Made by a program: the position numbers and the translations under genes
Part shown: piece after piece, positions 49,699 to 63,079 of the stretch
How the letters are laid out: every line of letters starts with the position of its first letter
Position numbering within the stretch: position 1 is the stretch's first letter
Assembly (NCBI GenBank): GCA_005281725.1
Contig: SSBO01000001.1
Span: 9,173,334 to 9,237,333, forward strand
Direction of reading: 5' to 3'
From: Wuchereria bancrofti
Taxonomy: Eukaryota; Nematoda; Chromadorea; Rhabditida; Onchocercidae
Length of the DNA stretch: 64,000 nucleotides
Notes under the pieces: generated by a model
What the model saw: the letters and a program-made list of their open reading frames with translations, nothing else
What the model was told of the DNA's origin: nothing
Database searches by the model: none

Positions 49699-52600
49699 TT
49701 AATCAACCATCATTTTCTCTTTATCACCAAATGGTTCTTCTTTGAGATCGATTTGCTGTTTCAATGCAAACTGAAATTTGATGAAAAAATTGTTTAACAA
49801 AATTATCAATTTAAATTAATGAAGTAAAACTTAAAATAAAGCGTTTAAGCGATTTTTTTTAAAATAAAGCGTTTAAACGATTTTTTTTAAAATAAAGCGT
49901 TTAAAAAGATTATGTCACAATTATTTGTTTCAAATTATTTGCTTTATTAAAAAAAAAAATTTAAAATTGGAAATATAAGAAGAAACAATCTGAAATTAAC
50001 TGATATAAGCTGATAAAAAATTGTTTAGCAGTGATTTGGAATAAAATACTCAATAATGAAATGTGATAGATTTATAAGAAAAAGGTAACAATAAGCTGTC
50101 ATCATAATGCTACGATGTTTAAATATAATATTAAGTAAGAAATATAAGATTAAAAAATTAGTTAAAACAATTTAAAAAATTTTTAATTCACTACAAATTT
50201 TCTCCTATACTTTTCCTTCTTGTAATTTGAGTAGAAAAAATAAGGAAGTTGAAATAAAATTTCAAATTTGATAAATTTATAAAACGCTTCAGCATTCCTC
50301 GGTACAATTTCTTATGAATAACAATAAATAAAACACTTTGCTCATTCATCTCTTCAATAAATTGAAAAATAATCGATATGAATTTTAGCAATATCATTTA
50401 TCGTTGCTTGTCACGACATTTCAGCTCATTAATTACATTTAAATTAATTAAATCATTAATTATGACGCATGTACTCTTGTAATAATTTCAGAAAATAATT
50501 AAAATTTTGAAGTAAATCATATGGACAGTTTATTTTTCATCTCCTAAATAATAACACATTTGGGAAAAATAGCAATTTTTCAAATTTTATTTCCATAATT
50601 TCTTATACATACTCCTTTTCCCTCAAGATTTCTCAATAATTTAAATTTTGTTCTGAGTTTTTTTTATATATTTTGAAGAAATTAAAAGATGTCTTAATTT
50701 CAAATAAAAGTAACTACCTAATTAATATATTATGTATAGCTACATGTTATAAATAAGCAAAGAGAAAAAACAATAATATCAATAAATGCAACTAAGACTT
50801 TTGTCAACATTTCAACTTATTTTTTAATCAATTTTTTACAATTTTTGTAAACAAACAATTGAAATAATAAAGTAGTTGTAATTTTTTTGAAGTTAAAATA
50901 AAATAGCATTTCTATAATTTATACTTTCTATATCTTAATCTTCTTCCAGAATCATTTATAATATATATGTCAACAACATATTTGCCTTCTTTTTCTTCAA
51001 GGTTATTTATTGTTAAATCTCGAGACAAAAAAAAAAAGAAGAGAAAAGAGCAAGTAATGAGGGTAATTTTGTTGAATTTTCAATCTTTTTTTTTGAGACA
51101 ATTTTTGTTGACACAAATGAAACTAGTTTTGTTATTTTTGCCGTACAATTCCTATCATTATTTCATATCAAAAAAAAAAGGAATGCAATTGCAATTTTCA
51201 TGGCAATCAGAAAAAAAATTTTTTTTTCTTTTTTATAATCAATACTGAGTAAACAAATGCTCAGCTTACAATGTTTACAGTAAACACCTGAAGGATATTC
51301 ACGCTGAATTATAAATAAAAAATTTTTAAGAACAAACTTTCTAATTTGCAATTAATCAATAATTTTTATATTTATAAAAAATACTCTAAAAAAATAAACT
51401 TAATAGAACTATGTATTATTATCAAAATTAAAAAAAAAAAAAGAAAAGTTAACCTGAAATGAGCAGGTACCCTTTGATATTAATCGCACAAATTGTGTAC
51501 CGTCTACCATAGCAGCTGATTTAATTTCCTTCCTGGCATATCTTGATTCCAGATGATCCCGAAATATCTCAACTATATTCATTGTTAAAGGTAATACTAA
51601 AGCACCATCTTTTCTCCTAAAATATTTCCCATACTGAAATTAAATTTAAATGGCCTTCAATTTTATAATACAAAAAATTAGTACATTTTTCATTTCTATT
51701 TTCATCTACTCAAATAGAATTTTTAATTTAATTTTGTTATAAAAGCTACTATGTATATAGTTAACAAGTGTATTCCTAACAATTTTAGCTTTCATTCTTG
51801 AATTTTATTAAAATTTGTAATACTCTACATGAATGCAAAATGAACTTACATTTCATCAATAATTCCATTAATCAAATTAAATTTTACATGTTTAAATTAT
51901 AATATGACAAACCTTCTGATTGATATGGTCACTAAACCGGACAATACTGAAACGACACTGTATGTGCCATGATAATTCATTTCTTCAATGACAATTGATG
52001 CTTCCGTTTTGTAATGAGGTGGTACCACAACAGTACTATCAACAGCCCATGACATCGTTTCTGATTTTGCATTTTCATTTATGTTGTTGAAATTCATTTC
52101 ATTCTTGAAACCTGCTTTCAATTCAGCTATTTCACCTAAATGATACCATAGATATTTATTATTTATTTATTATGCAAAATTATTTGCTAGTATTTTTAAA
52201 ACATTTCATAAGTACACTTTATTTTCTCCGTTCAATACAGCAAACTTTGGATCTTACTTCTTTTAGGTGCTATCAACAATTGATGATATTAGTTCTTACC
52301 CATGGATAAATAAATTTCACCCATGGATAAATAAACTGAGAAATTATTACAAAAATATTTAATTGATCGAAAATGTTGATCAATTTTGATCTTTTTTTCT
52401 TTTTGTTGAAAAAATGAAATAATCCTTGGTGATTTAATAAACAACATATTTTGTTCCTCATTTATTATTTAACAACTACTACTTCAAATTCATTCTGTTA
52501 AAATTTAAGCAATAAACAATACAATAAAAATAGTAAGCAAATTGATTATTTACGTTATTGTTTGTTAGCTTCAAAAATTTTATTAGCTATCATTTTCTTT

Positions 52601-55600
52601 TCTTCATTCTATTGCTTTTATTTGTTGAAAAAAAATGAAATAATTCTTCGTGCTTTAATATGCAATTGCATGCATTTAATTTTACTTCCAATCAATCATT
52701 GGCCTAAGCCTAAGCATGCCAATAGAAGAGAAAATAAAAGCCAAAAAAGAAGAAATGCAAAAACGCCAAGGAGAGAAGGCCAAGTACTTTTTGTTCCCAT
52801 AAATCACAGACATAATGATTTAACTACTATTTTTCAAATTGGATCGGCAAATAAACGAATTCTACGAGAAAAAAATGTCAAAGAGAGAGGAAAAAAAAAA
52901 AAGAAATGCGTTTCCGGTCTTATAGCAATGAAATTCATCGATTTTAAGTTTTAATTTTGCCTTTTCTCATTCTTTTAATGATAAAAATGAAAGAAAATAA
53001 GCGTAAAATTTGATTATATCATTTGCGAAATAGCATAAAATTGATTTATGCAATTATTAATCTTATGTGAAACTTTTTTAATCGCTGTGAATCTTCCATG
53101 AAGTCTTTTCAATTGCTGTAAATCCCTCTAATACCTTTTTCGCTATTCAAAATTTTGTTCATCTAAAACGAAGTAAATGAATATTATCATCATCGATTTG
53201 ACCTTTTGAACTTTTACTCGATGTTTGCGGATTCTGTTGGTAATAAAAAATTCAAAATTCAATTGTTGATTTTTAATTTGAAGAAAAATAGGATAAAAGA
53301 TCATCAATCGAGTGCGATATAAGTTGTATGTCCCTTTCTTCCTTCCTTCCTTTTGCTTACATTCATTTACCTTTCCCTTATTTATATTCGTACTAAACTT
53401 CTCGAACTACTCTTAAATGACCTTCTTGAATAGTTTGTTGTCCTTTATTATCCTTTACCATTTGAATCGTTAACTGTTAACTGCATCCTTTTGTTGGCAA
53501 ATTCCGCGAATCAGCGGGAAGCCTTGTGAAAAAAATTCCGCAATATTTGCTTTGTTCTCCTCCTTCGTCTCTTTTCAATTTTCACTGTTTGAGTTTATTG
53601 TCTTGATGAATTCACATAGAAAGTAGAAGATTTTTCACCTTTGCACCGCTATGCAAACACTTTTCGGTGTGAAATCAGATATCAAATCCTCCTTTCAATA
53701 TTTTAACTTTGAAAAAAATCTGCTCTAAATTTACTTTATGTGATAATTTTTATATTTTTTATTTTAATCCGATGCCTATAGAGAAAAAAAGGAAGTTTTC
53801 AACTTTCGATGAAAAATGCATTTCTAAATTTAAAAATTTCGAAAATAGAGGTGCTTAAATTCTTTTAACTTCATTAAATTTCAAATCTGCTCGCTTTATT
53901 CATTTCTATTTTCTCATTGCATTCGGTTTTTTTCAACAATTTATGATGCTGTCGAAAAATTTTGGATTCAGCTATAATTTCAACTTTAAGATTGCAAGCC
54001 TATTCGTAAATAAAATATCAAATTTCATGAATGTTTACAGAAGAAAGAATTTAAATTCTACAAAATGTTTGATTTTAGCGTAAAGAATTGCTTCGACCCA
54101 TTTTCGAAACTAAATTTGCTTGGCAACCATCTTATTGACATTTTGCATACATGCATCTAAGGGATGCATGCATGCATGCAAAATAGTAAACAAAAATTAT
54201 ATATTATAAAATAAACCAAATAAGCTATAAGGCGACAATAGCAGAATGTAAACAAAAATCACATGCATAATGGGTTAATAACTCAACAGGTTGGTAAGAA
54301 ATTTCTAGCAGATTGAATGATTAAATTATATTTTGTTTATATAAATTATATAACTCGTTATCTCTCTCTTTTTTTCCACCCTCTCTCTCTCTCTCTCTCT
54401 TTCTCCTTAATACTAAATATTATCTTATAAATTTATGCAATGAATTAAAATTGTTATATGCTATAAAATGAAATTAGATTCAAATTTAGAACATTTTCTG
54501 AAATTTCATTAATTTTAAATTATAATGAAGACAAAAGAAAAAAAAAAAAACAAACAAACATGGTGTTTTCAGTGTTAATTCAGTTTCACCACCGATCATA
54601 TAACCTTGTTCACGTACAACGCTACATAAACTTTCGGTGGTACGTTCAGTTTTAAAAGAATATTCCTGCGATCGATCAGTATTATTTGTATAAATTGATT
54701 TGAATAGTGTAAATGGACGAGCTCCATGACAGTTTAACTGTGAATACTGTGGCTCTTCATGTCTTACAACCAATTTACGTCGATTCTACAATTGTTTAAT
54801 TTTTAATAACAAAAGAAAAAGAAAAGAAAAATATGTGATCTAAAGGAGAAAAAAAAAATTACGATAAAAAGTTATGATAAAAGTCAATTACAAATAAATT
54901 GTATTAAAAGTACTGAAGATTGCCCAGATATTAGGCTTACAGCAAGAGATAGCCTAGACAATGGGTACATTAGAGTAAATAGTTAAAATGATTTAAAATG
55001 TAAGCTTATTATTCAATAAAAGCTTAAAGTTATGTCAAAATGTAACAGGTGGAAAAAATGTATCAGAGAGGCCAATATCTCAGGTATTCTCATTTAAAAT
55101 CTCATTTGCAAATTTATCATTAATGCAGTAATTTTGCAACGAACAAACAATAATGATTGAAGATGAAGTAGAATAATCTTATCTTGAAGATTCATTAATG
55201 AATTTTAAATGGTTGCTTGAAATGAGATGCAATATAGTAACTTTTATTCGTGCAATTTTTATCATTAAACATAAGGTCATGTTATATGACCTATGATTAC
55301 GTTACATTTAACGTATCAACTAAATCAAATCAATTGACAAATAATTTTTGCATACTATAAATCATGCTCATCTCAATAATAGTTGAATAATTAAATTTTG
55401 TTGATTTTATTTGAAGAAAAGAAATTTTTTTACTGTATGCATTTTTATTAAAGGCAATTGTAATCATCACTGTCACTTGTATGTGACCAAATTTTTAGAA
55501 AGAACTGAATAGCAATTAATTTGATAAGTTTTTATGAATTCTTTGAAGAAAAAAAAAAGGTCAAATTTGAGGGAAACAAATATAGTGTTTAAGTTAAGTG

Positions 55601-58600
55601 GTAATTTTTTTTCTAGTCAAAACTGGCAGTATTATTAGAGTTATATGAGGCAAAAAAAAAAAAAAAAATGAAATGGGTGACAGTTGGGAAAAGGAAGGAA
55701 GAAAAAAAAAAGTGGAAGGAATGAGAATTGGGTAGTTGTCGTAAAATGCTAATTGAGTTCCGAAATCAATCCCAATGGAATTCCGCTTGCTAATGCGATA
55801 AGTACCACATCATCTTTCGATAATGTGAGGTCGAATCGATCAACATTTCAAACTTCTTACCAAATCAAAATAATAATTTATTCATTAAAAAGATTTCAAT
55901 TTATACTTTTAAAATAATCTTCCAAATAATAAACAAATTCTTATGAGCTGCAAGTGAATAATAAAATATATTTACTACAAAAATTTTAATTTCTATTTTC
56001 TTTTTTTAAATTTCCGAAGTAATTTTTTTTTTTTTTAAGACGAAGTGAATGGCAAAAAATTGTGATAAAATAGTAAGGGAATAAAGTTACTTAGTACATT
56101 AAGAAATTTTTGGTCATAAAGTGATTAAATTGAAGTGAAGTTGAAGTGAAAGTAATTACTATTAATTGTTCCGCTTTCTCATTTATTGCACATGTACTAA
56201 TGGCTTTTTTTTCAAAATTGATTTTAACTCACTCATTGATTTTCACTTTGGTAAAGCATATTTTCAAAAAAAACACACACACCTTTTGCACAACTCAATT
56301 TAATTAATAGCAAAATTAAATTTTCAAATTTCTTCAATTATAAATTTGCAGCCTATCAAAAAACTAATCGAAACCAACAATAAGTGAAAAAATATATTTC
56401 TTTATTTATTAATTTTTCATTGAATATTTTCCAAACTATATTTGTGTGTAACAACAGCTAATTAATCATTTCTACCGAAACGATATTTACTCCATTTATT
56501 GACTAATTTAAGTCCTAATTTTCCTGGTCACTTATAACCTAATATTATCGCTATTGGTTCAAACTTAAAAATTGGTTTGGAGAAAGGAATTATTTAGGGC
56601 TATTTCCAAATATTTTTAACGTTTAATTCAAAATCAAAATTTTTGAATTGATTGCAGGATCGAAATATTCATTCGCCAATTATTTATTAATTGACATTTT
56701 AATTGATTTTATGGAATTGTTAAGCTTTTCAAAATTCCATCTGATACATTAAATTATTATTCTGCGTTTACTTTACCAATTCAATTCTAGGTATTAAGTT
56801 TAAAAATCTATTTGAAAATGCGCTAAACTTGCGAATTTCCCTCAATGAACTGGTTGAATTGATTAGTTGGAAAAAGTGAAACGATAACAATTGGACCAAG
56901 CAAAGTAAGGACCGGAGAGAGAGAGTGAGAGGGAGAGGAGACATGTGATGATGGTGACATTTGATGGGAGTTAGAAGATGTGAAATGAACAAACCAACAA
57001 ACATGATAGGATGACGGTGAAGCGCTATATGCTGGTGGTTACGGTAACTTTTATTTTCATTTCGTTGCTGAAAAATTTAGTTGAAAAAGAAAATGAATAA
57101 ATAGATAAGAAAGAGAGAATTGAATGAAGCTTATTGAGAAAAGAGAGATAGAGAGATAAAAAAAGCATTAGTTATGTTAAAAAAAAGACATTTTTGACAA
57201 TTTTCAATAAGCTAGAAATGTGAAGGATTTGAGATACTATAAACCGTTAGAAATTCAAAATAGTTAAATTCTTTTGCTAAATCAATTCATTTGAGAAATT
57301 TTATCTACTTAAATGAATTTCCTTTTTGTTTTTGTACCTACAATATCAATCATTAAAATCTACAATACATTTGAAATTTATCAAGAAATTTATCAATTTT
57401 GAAATTACGTTAATTTGCAATTTTTTTTTCCTTTTTTTTACAATCTTTCTTTTTTGCTCACTCCACACGACTTGCAATATTTTCTTCTCCGAGAAAATGC
57501 TAATTTTTCCCTTTTAAAATACTTAAATATAGAAAGCAGAAAATTATTTAAAATTGTTGATTTAATTCTTCGACTATTTCAATTGTGAAAATCGAAATTG
57601 TATGGCATAGAAAAGTTAACATTAATGATGGCAAAGAAAGGAAAAGAATCAGGTTAAATAATTTATAGAATTTGAGGGGATTTTAATTAATTAGTTTGTT
57701 TTCTTGTCGGATTTTTTTTCTTTCAAAACAAATTTAATTAGATAAAAATTAGAAATGAAGTGCATAGATGATTTTGTGGAATTTTGGATTAAATTATAAA
57801 TAACAAAAAAGGTTGAACAGATGGTTGTTTGTTCGACTTCTAAGGTTACATACTTATATGTCTAAAATAATGGACAAAATAAGTGTTAAAACAAATTGAA
57901 AGTAAATTGAATCCATTAAGCATAGTATATTTTATAGTGTTTAATTCATATATGCACATAATTACATATAATTTTACTCTATTAAATGTAATTAATGTTA
58001 ATTTACAATGCTAATAATTAGACATTAATTTGCAGAACAATCTTAAATGCCTTCTTTAGCTAAAGAATTTTTCAATTTTTTTTTTGAAACTCTTTTATTA
58101 CTTAACCTAATAGTTTTAACTTCAATATATCGTCTATAAATACTAATGAAACTAAAAATTTTTCAATCGTGATAAGAAAAAAAGTTGTCAGGAGAGAAGA
58201 AACAAGAGATCTTGTTTTTTTCTTTATCGTAATTTTTCTTTTTTTTCTCTTTATCGTTTTGTTATCCCTTGTACGAAAATGTTTGATTTGGTTTTGGAAG
58301 GAAAGAAGAGATATATGCATAATACCATTCTTCCTTTTTTTATTTTTTCTATGGAGAGAGGAGAGTCGAAGATGAAGTGGGGAAATAGAGAGAGAGAGAG
58401 AGAGAGGGAGAGAGACGACTGTGATCAGATGGCATTATCAATCGACATCGCATGCATTGTTGATGATCGGTTGCTCTCTTGATGAGGTGGATGCTTGGAA
58501 TTATTGCAGTTTCGTAACATTTTTTGCGGGTAAACTAAAAAGTTGGCAGAGGGGATGGGATGGGTATCTTTCACATTTGGGTAGATTGAAAATGGAGTTA

Positions 58601-61600
58601 TATAAAAGAGTGTTGTAATATAATTCTTGACATACTTTCTTATATAAAGTATGTAAAATGAAACAACAAGTGAATTTTTCGATCATAAATGATTAAATAT
58701 GATGATTGATCTATATTGATTTACTTTATGCTATCTGTGAACAAGTTTCAATGATGAAAAAGAGAAAAAAAAAATAACTGATGCTAAATAAAAGCAATTT
58801 GTTTACTGAGAAACACATATGCAACATTTTATTGTCTTTGTTGAATTCATTACTTTAAAAAGGGAAAAAAGTGATATGATAAAAGAAAAATTCCGTGTGT
58901 TTTATTCTTGAGGTAAAAACTAGGAAAAAAAAACTCGAAACTAAGACAATGTCTCAGTGGAAGAAATTTCAGGTATTTCACCTGAAATTTCACAGTAAAT
59001 AAGTTTGAAATATCATAGTAGAAGAGACCCAAGTGCTTACTTAAAGAAACTCAAAGTGTTTTAGTGAAAAAATCTTGAATTACTTTATTCGAGGAAATCC
59101 GAAGTCTCATTAATCTCAACTTATTAGTAGCAAAATATCGCGATAAAATTGATAAAAGTTATTTTTACTAACCAGATGAATCAACTGAAAATATTTTGAT
59201 TCGATTTTATACTTCGTTTTTTTCAAAAGTTATTGACAATTATCGATGTAAATTCGCATTGTATCAACAGCTTAATATTATTTTCACCTTAATTTTCATG
59301 CTTATTTATTTTATTTGGTCGAATTATTCCTGTCATTAATAATTCTGATGTAAAGTTGCTTTTTTAATCCAGAATTTACTCTTACTTTCTTTTCATTGTT
59401 TATTTAACAAAACATTTCCTTCAAATAATATTACGAAATTTCAATGAAGATCAAAAAGGGAACAATGCAATTTTAAAGTAGAAAAAACCTTTGTATAATG
59501 GTTATTTTATTACAATTTTAAAACAAAATAATTATGCATAATTTATTAGTTTTTTTAGAATTTACACAAAAATTTTTCCGAAAAAAACGAGAAGATTCTT
59601 TTTTAAAATTTCTTTTAATCATAGATTAAATCGTTATTCATTATGGAAATAAAATGAGAAAGATTATAGCAAATGGTTTTAGTTTCATCATCCAAAAACA
59701 CCTGCTCCCAGGAAAGTTTAAATGAAATAATATTTGTCATGTTTCCTAGCTTAAAGGTTTATTTGATTGCAATTTTGAAAGCTGAAAATATTGTTGCATA
59801 ATTTATTGATTTTGTTAAAATTTGTTCAAAAAATATTTTCGGGAGAAAAAAAAAGACTTTCGTTTTTATTTTATTTTATCTTTTTTTTTTAAAGGAAATA
59901 TTCTATAGAAGAATTAAATGTGAATGACTAAAGCAATTCGTTGTTTTGCCTCAATTTAAACACCTGCTCGGGAAAGCCTAAGTGGAAATGATAATTATTT
60001 TCTTGCATTTCTTCATTCTCTTGCTCTAAGCCATTAATCTTGAATTTGTGAGACAGAAACGTAAATTGATTGAAACAGCTTTGAAGCGACCATTTGATTG
60101 ACGGATAGCTTAAATTTACTAAAGCTTTCATTTTGTTCTACATTCACCCGAAAACGACCACTTTAAGAAATGTTTATCACATTTCAATCGATTCCTCTTT
60201 TTCGTCATTTGTTTTCCTCTGATGTTTTAATAACATCATCATTATCATCATTATCATTACCATCATTATCATTATCATCATTATTACTACATCAAAAATT
60301 TGAATGTTTAAAAAAATAAAATTCAATCAGAAATACATATTTTTTCCTTTTCTAATTGATTTTTTTTTTTTGAAATTTTATGCAATTTTTGATATTTTTC
60401 ACCAACCGTCCCGAAACATCTCATAATATTTTTCACTGTTTGATCCTAGGAAAATTAGAAAATCATTTATTTTTTATTTTTTTTTTCTAGGAAAAATATT
60501 CCACTTCCTTCTGTCTACTATTTTTGAAAATTAGGTTTAGATGATTGCATGGAAATGAACATATTAACTGATAAATAATTCATAGGAAAATAGACATGCG
60601 TGTTTCTGCTAACTGAATTTAATTTATTGAATTGAATTCTTTAATTTTTATCTTTTTTACCGTTTATTCTACTTGCTATTACAATTTTTCGTTTTTTTGT
60701 CATTTAAAAGAAATATTTTTTAGTTAGTACTTTAATGAAATAGAATGAAAAAAAAAAGACAGAAATAATTTGAGAGTGTTATTTCTCACTGAAGGAGAAA
60801 TTATTCTCACTTATAGAAGTGAAGCATCATCGGCGCTATTGTCATAGATAAGTAGTAACAACTGGAAGCGAAAAGTTTAAGCTGTATTATTTACCAACCG
60901 GATTAGTACCATTTTGTTAAGCACTTCAGATAACGATGATTGCAAATATAATGCTTCTTCCACTAACATTTGGATTAGTAAATTTGGAAGAGGGATATAA
61001 TTTTAAAATCAACATTAAGAATTATTTCTTATTTCTACTTTTCTCTCTCCTCTCTCTCCCTCTCTCTATCTCCCTGTCTCTCTCAATGAATTGTAATAGA
61101 TGGATCAGAAAAAGGTGGCAAATGCTATCGATTGGAAATATCAGTAGTACAAATCGAACTGATTATGTTAACATTATGAAGATATTATCTTCTCATAAAT
61201 TTCGATTGTAATATTTTTGAATTCTTGAATATCCATCCTTTCTCCATTAGAAATTATGATAAGATCAAGTCTGAATCGCTTATATTATTTAAGCCAAACA
61301 TTTTCAATAGAGCACTAATTACACTTTTACATTTCATCCTGTCTGATATCCTATACAATTTCATTTTCATTATTTTAAAAGGTAGTTTAAAGTAATAATT
61401 TATTGAAAAGTTTTCCATCATTTTTATGATATTCTTACATAATTTAAGGTTTATGTTAGAATGTTCAAAATATATGAGATAATACTTAAATTTTACATTT
61501 AAATCAAAGCTTTATTTTATTTTACTGAATCTATTCGTTTAGTGTATTTCAAAAAATGAGGAAAGGAAGAGGAAAAAAAAATGAAAGGAAAAAAGAATGA

Positions 61601-63079
61601 AACATTTGCTTTACTACAGCAACATACTTTGTTCTTGTTGCTATGCAATAAAATTTCGAAAAAACAAAAAGAAAAAAACTTTAAAAATGTATCACAGTAT
61701 ACTTAAAAATGATGGAAGTGATTTTATTTGAGAACAAATTTAAAGTTAAAATTAGTGAAAAGAATTAAATAGATTAAAAAAATAATTGCAAATTTTATTT
61801 CACAAATTATCCGCATTGTTCACATCTGAATATTATGCAATAAAAATGGGAAAAATAAAAAAATTTTAGCAAAAATAAACAAATTAATTTTGCTTTCATT
61901 GTGAGATAAAATTGTTGAATTTTTTTTTGAATAATAAGTTGAAATATTATATTTAAGAATGATTTCGTTTGTAGTTTTAAAAATTTATTTTCACAAGCAA
62001 ATAAATGTTACATTCCTAGCAAACGACAAGAGCAGTTATGTTGATTTGATAAGAATCACATCAGCAACAACGATACTACTAACTCATTTGATGTCAACTC
62101 TTAAACATCAAAGAATTAAAGACAGATAGATATCAGTCGATTTGTTGACAACAAATTGTTTGTTCGTAAAATGCCAAATAATTCCTTTCGCGCAACAATT
62201 ATTATAAAAGTAAGAAGACATGATAACATTGTTGTAAACAAGTAATTAATTTAATTTTTAGATGATTAAAGTAATATGATTACATGTATAATTGTAGTCA
62301 TTTAAATGAATAAGTAAAAATGAAATAATCAGTGCTCTTTTTGAATTAGTAAAAATTTATGTTTAGAATTGCTTAAATATTTGACATTATGTTTATTCAA
62401 TAGATTAGTGCTATTTTAATCGTTTAGCGTACAAAGTTTAACTGATGATATTGCTGTAAAAAATTAGTTAAAATTGAAGAATTAAGAGGAAACTGTAATA
62501 AAAATAGAGACATGTTGAAATTTCATAAAAAAAATTTCCCTAAATAAAATCAAATAGGACCTTCCTTCCAGAGAAGTGAATTATATCTAGCCATTAAACT
62601 ATGTATAAAATTATTTCGTAATGTAGCAAAGGTGGAAATATGATTAACTGATAAATTGGAAAATGATCACTTAAATAATCATTGTTATCGGTTAAGATAT
62701 AGTCATACAAACGATTCGCAGCAAATTCACAAATTCAAAAAAAGAAACTTTGCTAATGATTCTAAAAAAAACTTTCAAAATAATCAGTAAAAGTAATGAG
62801 TTCCACAAAAAAAGATAAAATATAATATATTAAAACTTGTTAATTGAGATATCAATTGAATTTTATCAGTAGAGAAAATGAGAAATGAAAAAAAATTAAC
62901 TTGCTTGTAGCGTTATAAAATACGAAAAATTAGAAACTTACCAAAATAAATTCCACGTCTTCTTTTTCAAGACCTTTGAAATCATCCAAACGTGTTTTGC
63001 GTAAACTTTGGATATCTTTGAAATGCCGCCATGCATAATCTTCTAGCAATGAATCAATATCGATATGACTTTGAGCCAT
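49699..63079 (-). CDS. Aerolysin/ETX-MTX2-like beta-rich protein
   Basis: Five exons, 5' to 3' on the minus strand: 62942-63079, 54560-54785, 51913-52135, 51454-51616 and 49699-49770. They total 822 nt, or 273 residues, with all phases closing. The middle of the protein has the aerolysin/ETX-MTX2 layout: a YTNNTD-type strand followed by a Ser/Thr/Glu-rich strand, a GYMIGGETEL strand, an amphipathic stretch with alternating polar residues, then the characteristic VVVPPHYKTEASIVIEEMNY and a GTYSVVSVLSG strand. The N-terminus (MAQSHIDIDSLLEDYAW) is hydrophilic, with no signal peptide, and the last exon is short and acidic/basic. Known family members include secreted pore-formers as well as many uncharacterised animal proteins. 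Pore activity cannot be inferred here, and lack of a signal peptide argues for a cytosolic or non-classically released protein. Introns 1 (8.2 kb) and 2 (2.4 kb) are large. The gene model is strong; the fold call is pattern-based. Confidence 0.75.
49832..49908. repeat. Tandem repeat, about 29 bp, 2.6 copies
   Basis: TTAAAATAAAGCGTTTAARC plus GATTTTTTTT repeats with very few changes, in the last intron of the aerolysin-like gene. Confidence 0.85.
52136..54559. other. Intron 2 of the aerolysin-like gene with a possible alternative start
   Basis: Mostly AT-rich. A minus-strand ATG at 53461 opens a 22-codon balanced frame (MVKDNKGQQTIQEGHLRVV...) to 53393, just downstream of a GC-richer block (about 53480-53530). 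It could be an alternative first exon, but only a weak GTCATT donor gives the phase needed by the next acceptor. Plus-strand frame 52562-52954 is hydrophobic then Lys/Arg-rich and doubtful. A TGCATGCA palindrome tract lies at about 54148-54180. Confidence 0.35.
52298..52335. repeat. Short tandem duplication containing CCATGG
   Basis: ACCCATGGATAAATAAAT occurs twice within about 40 bp, in an intron of the aerolysin-like gene. No function is apparent. Confidence 0.75.
54786..62941. other. 8.2-kb first intron of the aerolysin-like gene
   Basis: AT-rich with GA/CT microsatellites (about 56915-56940, 58386-58415 and 61043-61085) and TCA/ATT tracts at 60232-60290. A GC-elevated block at 58420-58620 carries a minus-strand 31-codon frame from ATG 58520 with balanced composition (MLRNCNNSKHPPHQESNRSS...). 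Its splicing is unclear. No other gene is recognised. Confidence 0.45.

Noticed and set aside
52562..52954. 130-codon plus-strand frame in an intron
   Set aside because: A hydrophobic start followed by a Lys/Arg-rich tail can be explained by T- and A-rich tracts. There is no family match or splicing evidence, although it is not fully excluded.
56768..57004. 78-codon minus-strand frame resembling a signal-anchor protein
   Set aside because: The Ser/Leu-rich stretch is the complement of a GAGAGA microsatellite.
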